11,970 nucleotides of DNA from Thermoanaerobaculales bacterium (GTDB lineage: Bacteria > Acidobacteriota > Thermoanaerobaculia > Thermoanaerobaculales > Sulfomarinibacteraceae), in assembly GCA_029932545.1 (NCBI GenBank), contig JAOZPW010000060.1, positions 1-11,970 on the forward strand, in the 5' to 3' direction. Each line of letters begins with the position of its first letter. The first letter of the stretch is position 1. The position numbers and the translations under genes are program-made. Under the pieces are notes generated by a model that saw only the letters and a list, made by a program, of their open reading frames with translations, did not search any database and had not been told where the DNA came from. This document shows, in pieces, positions 7,916 through 11,970 of the stretch.

Positions 7916-7970
7916 TTTCCGGAGGGGCGATTTCCTCCCGATTTCTGTGACCAAGCCCCTCCGGGAAATG
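7913..7970. repeat. 16-bp inverted repeat
   Basis: CATTTTCCGGAGGGGC (7913-7928) pairs with GCCCCTCCGGGAAATG (7955-7970): 15 Watson-Crick pairs and one G-T pair, around a 26-nt loop. A competing inner pairing GGAGG (7921-7925) with CCTCC (7934-7938) exists. No T-run follows on either strand, so it is not a standard terminator. It could be an operator, an end of a small element, or a switchable RNA hairpin. Confidence 0.55.
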
Positions 7971-8016
7971 CGCCGAGCGGGGATCGTCGATAATCCTTCG
8001 ACGGGCAGTGGTCTCT

Positions 8017-8085
8017 AGCCCACGCTACCCGCTTCGCGGGCCCGAGCCTGTCGGCTCGGCAGGCCTTCGGCCTGGCGTCGGTTCC
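8017..8085 (+). repeat. Three-hairpin repeat, copy A
   Basis: The head AGCCCACGCT (8017-8026) is followed directly by three perfect hairpins: CCCGC-TTC-GCGGG (8028-8040), CCGAGCC-TGTC-GGCTCGG (8042-8059, 7 bp) and CAGGCC-TTC-GGCCTG (8060-8074). The head and the order of three hairpins are repeated at 9881, where the stem sequences differ but the pairing is kept. A 6-bp hairpin precedes it at 7985-8003. It is oriented the same way as hutH, lying 162 nt or more upstream of its start. Probably a dispersed, structured intergenic repeat; the biological role is unknown. Confidence 0.6.
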
Positions 8086-8195
8086 TGCCCACGAAGGCCG
8101 GGGATGGAAATCAGTGGTGACGACAAATGGGTGCTGTCATCTGAACCCGACGTTGCCTATTGTCTGTGTCCCTGCATCTGAATTCTGCCTTCCCC

Positions 8196-8223
8196 TTGAC
8201 ACCGGTCGGCAACCGAGAATAAT
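8196..8223 (+). promoter_or_regulatory. Sigma70-type promoter of hutH
   Basis: TTGACA (8196-8201) is a perfect -35 consensus, followed 16 bp later by AATAAT (8218-8223), five of six matches to TATAAT. Transcription would start near 8230, giving a leader of only about 17 nt before the ATG at 8247. The leader contains CCCC-GAA-GGGG (8228-8238), in which the ribosome-binding AAGGGGAG (8233-8240) is partly paired. Two direct CATCTGAA copies, 37 bp apart, end 13 nt upstream of the -35 and could be activator sites. Confidence 0.7.
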
Positions 8224-8246
8224 CAACCCCCGAAGGGGAGTGGATT

Positions 8247-9776
8247 ATGGCGATTGTACTGACCGGAAATGATCTGACGATTGAAAATATCGAGGCCGTT
8301 GCGCGTCGGGGCGAGAAGGTGGAATTGGATGGAGGCGCTCTGGAGCGCATCAAGGCGTGTCGTGCCTTCATCGAAGAGCGAATCGATGCCCACGAGATCA
8401 TGTATGGGGTCAACACCGGGATCGGCGAGTTCTCGGAGGTTGTGCTGGATGACGATCAGGTTCAGGAGTTTCAGAAGTACCTGATCTACAACCATGCTGC
8501 GGGTATTGGTGATCCGGCGCCGGTCGAGCACATTCGGGCGGCGATGCTCTTGAGAGCCAATGTTCACGCTCACGGCAACTCCGCCTGCCGCCCCGAGATC
8601 ACCGAGACTCTGGTGGCAATGCTCAACCGCGGCGTGACGCCGGTGGTCTGCGAAAAGGGCTCTGTCGGCGCCTGTGGCGATTTGGCGCCGATGAGTCAGA
8701 TCGCCCTCTTGATGATGGGCGAGGGCGAGGCTTTTTATCAGGGCCAACGTCTGTCCGGGGCCAAGGCCCTGGAAATGGCGGGCATCCCCGTGCCGGGCCT
8801 GATGGCACGCGACGGGTTGGCGACGATTAATGGTTCCAACGTGCTGACGGGGATCGGGGCCCTGGCAGTCTTTGACGCCGAGCGCTGGCTGAAACAGGCG
8901 GAGATCGCGGCGGCGATGAGCCTTGAGGCCCTGAAGGCCAACATGAGGCCCTACGACCAGCGGCTCCATGAAGCGAGAGGGTTTCAGGGGGCGGTGACCT
9001 CGGCGGCCAACATCCGGAAGGTGGTTGACGGGTCGGATCTGATCACCGGCAAGGAGAAGGTCAAGGTCCAGGATGCCTACTCGATGCGCTCGACGCCCCA
9101 GGTTGTCGGCGCAGCCCGGGATCAATTGCGCTGGACGCGGTCCCAGATCGAGGTTGAGGCCAACGGTGTCGGCGACAACCCGATCTTCTTTGCCGAGGAC
9201 AAGGTGGTCATCTCCGGGGCCAATTTTCAGGGTACGCCGGTCAGTCTGCCGATCGACACCCTGGGCGCTGCGATCACGATGGTCTGTGTCATGTCCGAGC
9301 GCCGTCTCAATCGCCTGACCAACCCGGCCTTGAGCGTTGGTCTGCCACCATTTTTGACCAAGGGCGCCGGCATGTTCTCTGGTCTGATGTTGAGTCAGTA
9401 CACCGCCGACATGCAGATCGTCGAGCAGAAGATCCTGTCGGCGCCGGCCTTCATTCAGAGCATTCCGGCCGCGGCGGATCAGGAGGATTTTGTCTCGATG
9501 GGCATGAACTCATCGCTCAAGACCCGCCAGATCCTCGACACCGCCTGTGGCGTGCTGGGCATTGAATTGATGGCCGCCGCCCAGGGTTTGGATCTCCGCG
9601 ACTACTCTTTTGGCCGAGGTACGCAGGCGGCTCATGCAGTTGTCCGAAAATATGTGGACTTCCTGGAGATCGATCGGCCGCTTCACCGTGACCACAACGC
9701 GATGATGAAGCTCGTGGCAAGCCGGGAAATCCTGGATACCGTTGAGGCCGAGGTTGGGGCTTTGGGGACGTATTAG
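8247..9776 (+). CDS. hutH: Histidine/aromatic amino acid ammonia-lyase with Ala-Cys-Gly cofactor triad
   Basis: The 509-residue protein belongs to the MIO-dependent ammonia-lyases, which remove ammonia from histidine (giving urocanate) or an aromatic amino acid. The active-site layout matches histidine ammonia-lyase almost residue for residue: Tyr53 in YGVNTG, His83 in NHAAGIG, Asn195 in INGSN, Gln275, Tyr278 and Arg281 in QDAYSMR, Phe327 and Glu413 in QED. His83 favours histidine as substrate. The cofactor loop is GSVGACGDLAPMSQ: the Ser normally cyclised between Ala and Gly is Cys143 (codon TGT at 8673). Other departures are NH for SH at 82-83 and QEDF for QEDH. The start has a strong ribosome site and its own promoter. 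No hutU, hutI or hutG is adjacent, so the pathway is not confirmed; a tyrosine lyase or aminomutase is possible. Confidence 0.88.
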   Translation: MAIVLTGNDLTIENIEAVARRGEKVELDGGALERIKACRAFIEERIDAHEIMYGVNTGIGEFSEVVLDDDQVQEFQKYLIYNHAAGIGDPAPVEHIRAAMLLRANVHAHGNSACRPEITETLVAMLNRGVTPVVCEKGSVGACGDLAPMSQIALLMMGEGEAFYQGQRLSGAKALEMAGIPVPGLMARDGLATINGSNVLTGIGALAVFDAERWLKQAEIAAAMSLEALKANMRPYDQRLHEARGFQGAVTSAANIRKVVDGSDLITGKEKVKVQDAYSMRSTPQVVGAARDQLRWTRSQIEVEANGVGDNPIFFAEDKVVISGANFQGTPVSLPIDTLGAAITMVCVMSERRLNRLTNPALSVGLPPFLTKGAGMFSGLMLSQYTADMQIVEQKILSAPAFIQSIPAAADQEDFVSMGMNSSLKTRQILDTACGVLGIELMAAAQGLDLRDYSFGRGTQAAHAVVRKYVDFLEIDRPLHRDHNAMMKLVASREILDTVEAEVGALGTY

Positions 9777-9777
9777 G

Positions 9778-9808
9778 AGCTGTCAGCTGTCAGCTCTCAG
9801 CTCTCAGC
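9778..9808 (+). repeat. AGCTSTC heptad tandem repeat after hutH
   Basis: Starting 1 nt after the hutH stop codon (TAG, 9774-9776) there are 4.4 units of 7 bp: two AGCTGTC, then two AGCTCTC, then AGC. The same units build the inverted arms at 3031 and 3139. A period of 7 and placement at a gene's 3' end suggest a dispersed repeat family rather than coding sequence. Self-complementary AGCT steps allow varied pairing. Confidence 0.8.
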
Positions 9809-9858
9809 AAAACCAAGGGAACAGCCACAAAGAGAGAAGCCAAGAGGGACAAAGGGAA
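9805..9858 (+). other. T-free purine-rich tract
   Basis: From 9805 to 9858, 54 consecutive bases contain no T on the plus strand. The tract is rich in A and G and contains ACAAAGAG (9827-9834) and ACAAAGGG (9849-9856). It lies between the heptad repeat and the three-hairpin repeat copy B. It may be the remnant of a third short repeat family; no function is evident. Confidence 0.5.
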
Positions 9859-9873
9859 TGTCCGGGAGTGCGG

Positions 9874-9937
9874 GGCTCAGAGCCCACGCTGATCCCTTTG
9901 GGATCTCATGCCTGCGGCATGGCCGCCCTGCCGGGCG
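9874..9937 (+). repeat. Three-hairpin repeat, copy B
   Basis: The same head AGCCCACGCT as copy A (9881-9890) is followed by GATCCC-TTT-GGGATC (9891-9905), CATGCC-TGC-GGCATG (9907-9921) and CGCCC-TGCC-GGGCG (9924-9937). Just before, GGGCT-CAG-AGCCC (9874-9886) forms a further hairpin that overlaps the head. Compared with copy A, the stems differ in sequence but remain perfectly paired, and hairpin 2 keeps a GCCTG core. Both copies are in the same orientation and bracket hutH. Confidence 0.6.
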
Positions 9938-10004
9938 ACGCGCGATGTCCCAGCCCCGCAACGGTCGCATTGGCCAAGGAGTGTCTTATTGCGGTGGTGA
10001 GGGT

Positions 10005-11273
10005 CTACTCGGGTGCAGGTGCATCCAGGATGATGGGGTCCAACCAGGTCTGCAGGCCGGGCATCTTGAGGGCCTTGAGGAGTTTTGGCCCACCGGCAAT
10101 GGCCAAGTGCAGCTGTCCATCTTCGCGCAGTCGGTATTCCAATAACTGTCCGCTGAAGGGGTCCGGTTCGGTCAGGGCCGGCAGGTCGGGCCTTGTTACA
10201 GGGAAGGCGCCGTCGGACCACCGGGTTGTGCTTATGGTCAGTGCGGCGTCGAGCAATTGGCGTTGTGCCGCGATGGCTTGGGTGCGGCCGATCGTGCTCA
10301 TGAGATTGGGAATGGTGATACTGGCCAAGAGACGGTGAACCTTCCACAATGGAGGTCGCGGTGGTTGCTTGAAGGCCTCCGTCTGGAGGCCGAAGGGTCG
10401 ATTGACGAGTTCAATCAACCCGCTCTGCTGTTCAATCATCGCTGCTTCACTGAAGGCGCAGAAGATCGGGGTAAAGATCGGGTGGATCAGGATCTTGATC
10501 ATTCCGTCCGGTGCAGAACTACAGTGTTCCCGAAATGATCCGAGCCGTGTGACCAGGTCGCCAATCAACGCCGACCGCAGAGCCTCGGTGACCTCACTGT
10601 CTGGGAGAACGGCCTGACATTGTTTGAGAGAGGTAGTGTTGAGAGAGTCCGGATTTTCCCAGGACAAGCCGTCAAATACGATGAGGTTCGACAGATTGCG
10701 GATAGCAGTATTCAGGATGTGGTTGGACAACCCAGGGTTGGCTTCGAGCTCGCTTTCGAGCGTGACGAGTACATTCAGGATTTTCAAGAAACTCTCAAGA
10801 TTGCCTTCAGTAAGCGCCATCCGGCCATCGGCCGCCAGCAGTCTGATCAGGTTGAGAATCGGCGAGAAAATCTTCTGATCAGCCTCCGTAGCTTCCAAAG
10901 ACCCGGGTGCTTCTTGAAGGGCGTCGATCACGGCGCCCTTGATGTTGGTGTTGCGCTCAACAATCAGTTGAACCGTCTCGAACTGCTCCGGAGTCCAGTC
11001 CCGGCAGGCCAAGGAAGACGCAGTATTTACGGTTATCCTCTCGTCCTTGGTCCACTGGATTTCTTCGGCTAACTTCGAGACCGCGATCAGGGTAGGATTG
11101 GCGACCGAAAGGCCCTCAGCCTTCTCAAGGGGTGCCCCAAAGTCCTTCCGAGCCTGCTTCAACTCCCACCGGCCCCACCCATTCAGGACCAGCACTGCCG
11201 TCAGAGCCAAGCCGATGACAACCAATACGGTCTTGAGCAAGAAACCGAAAAGAGATGTTCGTTTCGTGGTCAT
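10005..11273 (-). CDS. Membrane-anchored protein of unknown function
   Basis: This 422-residue protein is not recognised. Starting from ATG at 11273, it opens with a basic MTTKRTS and one hydrophobic helix, about residues 9-31, followed by NGWGRWELKQARKDFG; no signal peptidase site is obvious, so it is probably anchored with the bulk outside. The rest is mostly helical and leucine-rich, with three or four cysteines. The C-terminal segment, with TRPDLPALTEPDPFSGQLLE then YRLREDGQLHLAIAGG, resembles the tail pattern seen in many pseudopilin-like exported proteins, where a Pro-rich strand is followed by DPFSG and a tyrosine-containing strand. That is a resemblance in short motif only. The start is chosen over an upstream one (11354) because GGAGG lies at 11282-11286, 8 nt away. 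It follows the NagZ-like gene by 81 nt on the same strand. Confidence 0.8.
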   Translation of the reverse strand: MTTKRTSLFGFLLKTVLVVIGLALTAVLVLNGWGRWELKQARKDFGAPLEKAEGLSVANPTLIAVSKLAEEIQWTKDERITVNTASSLACRDWTPEQFETVQLIVERNTNIKGAVIDALQEAPGSLEATEADQKIFSPILNLIRLLAADGRMALTEGNLESFLKILNVLVTLESELEANPGLSNHILNTAIRNLSNLIVFDGLSWENPDSLNTTSLKQCQAVLPDSEVTEALRSALIGDLVTRLGSFREHCSSAPDGMIKILIHPIFTPIFCAFSEAAMIEQQSGLIELVNRPFGLQTEAFKQPPRPPLWKVHRLLASITIPNLMSTIGRTQAIAAQRQLLDAALTISTTRWSDGAFPVTRPDLPALTEPDPFSGQLLEYRLREDGQLHLAIAGGPKLLKALKMPGLQTWLDPIILDAPAPE

Positions 11274-11313
11274 TAGGAAGACCTCCGGGGCAAGAATATA
11301 CCGGTCTCTATCT

Positions 11314-11336
11314 GGGGCGGGCGGGACGCCCACCCC
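11314..11336 (-). other. GC-rich hairpin between the nagZ-like gene and the next gene
   Basis: GGGCG (11319-11323) pairs with CGCCC (11327-11331), and the stem continues after one mismatch with GGGG (11314-11317) to CCCC (11333-11336). It lies 18 nt past the stop of the NagZ-like gene on the minus strand. No T-run follows, so it is a weak terminator candidate. Past it, TATATT (11300-11295, minus) is a possible -10 for the next gene, without a good -35. Confidence 0.35.
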
Positions 11337-11354
11337 CACAATGATCTGGCCCAC

Positions 11355-11970
11355 TCAGCCGACTGTGTCTCGTTCGATGTTGGGCGTTGAACGTTGAGCG
11401 TTGGACGTTCTCACTGCCTTCCTCGCCTTCTCCCACAACTGGGCGACGGTCTCGTCGTCGGGTGCGGGTACGGCGGCGGCTTGCAGGCACAAATCCCGGG
11501 ACAGGGTTCCCAGGCGGGATCGCCCTTCGTTAAGAATGTCGGCGAAGATGGGGTCTTCGTTGGCTTCCCGGCGGAGATGGTCGGCGATTTCTTCCAACTG
11601 GTCGAAGGCCTGGCAGACCAGTGCGCCATGGTTTTGGGCGCGAAGGGCGGCCGTGACCAACTCGGGCAGGCTGCCAAGCCCCTCGAGGGCGCCCATTTCC
11701 AGGTCATCCGAGAGTACGACCGGCTTTCCGGGAAGGTCAATGGCCAGCTGAACAATGTGCCTGGACAACGAGGCGGGGCTGTCGCTCTCGCCGAGCACCG
11801 GCACCACCACGTGGCCGACCATGACGATGGGGATATCGGATGACAAGGCGGCAAAGACGCCAATGTGTTCGTCGAGGTCCTCGATCCGGTGATCCAGGGT
11901 TGGCAGAGCCTCGTGTGTATCGATCTTGACGGCGCCCAGGCCGGGAAAGTGTTTGATGCAGCCGCTGACT
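11355..11970 (-). CDS. nagZ: Family 3 glycoside hydrolase, NagZ-like, 3' part
   Basis: The last 204 codons of a glycoside hydrolase family 3 enzyme; the start lies past the window end. NagZ-type enzymes remove N-acetylglucosamine from peptidoglycan fragments in wall recycling. Visible motifs: KHFPGLG (11954-11934), a variant of the usual KHFPGHG; DTH (11921-11913), replacing DSH, whose His is part of the catalytic dyad; MVGHV; SPASLS; and SDDLEM near 11711-11694, containing the nucleophilic Asp. A 155-residue tail follows as part of the barrel and C-terminal helices. The last residues, including SNAQRSTPNIERD, come from a heptad DNA repeat and do not look like family sequence, so the ancestral stop was probably earlier. 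Family membership is clear; exact substrate is inferred. The symbol is given by motif only. Confidence 0.82.
   Translation of the reverse strand, partial: VSGCIKHFPGLGAVKIDTHEALPTLDHRIEDLDEHIGVFAALSSDIPIVMVGHVVVPVLGESDSPASLSRHIVQLAIDLPGKPVVLSDDLEMGALEGLGSLPELVTAALRAQNHGALVCQAFDQLEEIADHLRREANEDPIFADILNEGRSRLGTLSRDLCLQAAAVPAPDDETVAQLWEKARKAVRTSNAQRSTPNIERDTVG
11379..11410. repeat. GTTGRRC heptad tandem repeat in the nagZ 3' end
   Basis: Four 7-bp units in a row on the plus strand, GTTGGGC, GTTGAAC, GTTGAGC and GTTGGAC, are followed by GTTC. The period matches the AGCTSTC family but the unit is different. It overlaps the last codons of the NagZ-like reading frame, which it appears to extend to the stop at 11355. 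Confidence 0.75.

Larger units (their letters stand above)
7772..8246. other. Long intergenic region upstream of hutH
   Basis: This stretch of about 475 nt has no convincing intact gene. From left to right it holds the possible methyltransferase relic (to 7915), a 16-bp inverted repeat (7913-7970), a 6-bp hairpin CGTCGA/TCGACG (7985-8003), the three-hairpin repeat beginning AGCCCACGCT (8017-8085), two direct copies of CATCTGAA (8138-8145 and 8175-8182), and the hutH promoter and ribosome site (8196-8240). The density of hairpins between 7913 and 8074 is striking. Confidence 0.6.

Noticed and set aside
7913..7970. Intrinsic terminator for the ftsK operon
   Set aside because: The stem is strong but no T-run follows on the plus strand and the loop is long at 26 nt, so it was listed as an inverted repeat instead.
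8223..9125. A 300-codon open frame on the minus strand opposite hutH
   Set aside because: It mirrors the GC-rich codon pattern of hutH, lacks any recognised motif, and hutH itself has full active-site conservation, a promoter and a ribosome site.
9742..10338. A 198-codon plus-strand frame starting in hutH and running into the next gene
   Set aside because: It crosses the repeats after hutH and then lies opposite the minus-strand membrane protein gene, with no motif or ribosome site.

Overview
This is a GC-rich bacterial window of mostly core housekeeping genes, with intergenic gaps rich in short repeats and hairpins. No rRNA, tRNA, CRISPR array, transposase or phage gene was seen. The chromosome looks like that of a free-living bacterium with a peptidoglycan wall, since it carries uppP, ftsK and nagZ. 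The sequence alone does not fix the phylum; a deep-branching, GC-rich lineage such as Acidobacteriota or a related phylum is only a guess.

Layout. (1) 1-1047, plus strand: the 3' end of trpA, then rsmA starting 1 nt after the trpA stop. (2) 1101-2978, plus: a glycerophosphodiester phosphodiesterase fused behind a large multi-pass membrane domain. (3) 2979-3199: a convergent gap holding hairpins and inverted heptad repeats. (4) 3200-3985, minus: an exported protein of unknown function. (5) 4217-7771, plus: uppP, ftsK and a small one-helix membrane protein, tightly packed with a 4-nt overlap and a 1-nt gap, so probably one operon of envelope and division genes. (6) 7772-8246: a gap of about 475 nt with a possible methyltransferase remnant, a 16-bp inverted repeat, several hairpins and a good sigma70-type promoter. 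(7) 8247-9776, plus: a histidine/aromatic amino acid ammonia-lyase (hutH type) whose cofactor triad reads Ala-Cys-Gly rather than Ala-Ser-Gly. (8) 9777-10004: a mosaic of repeats. (9) 10005-11273, minus: a membrane-anchored protein of unknown function. (10) 11355 to the window end, minus: the 3' part of a family 3 glycoside hydrolase resembling NagZ.

How the genes fit together. UppP recycles the lipid carrier for wall synthesis, FtsK couples division to chromosome segregation, and NagZ-type enzymes recycle wall fragments, so a cell-wall and division theme runs through much of the window. The ammonia-lyase stands alone, with no hutU or hutI beside it, and has its own promoter.

The most unusual signals lie between genes. 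Two loci either side of hutH share the head AGCCCACGCT followed by three consecutive hairpins; the hairpin sequences differ but the pairing is kept. Two families of 7-bp tandem repeats sit at the 3' ends of genes, and one of them appears to be translated as the tail of the NagZ-like protein.
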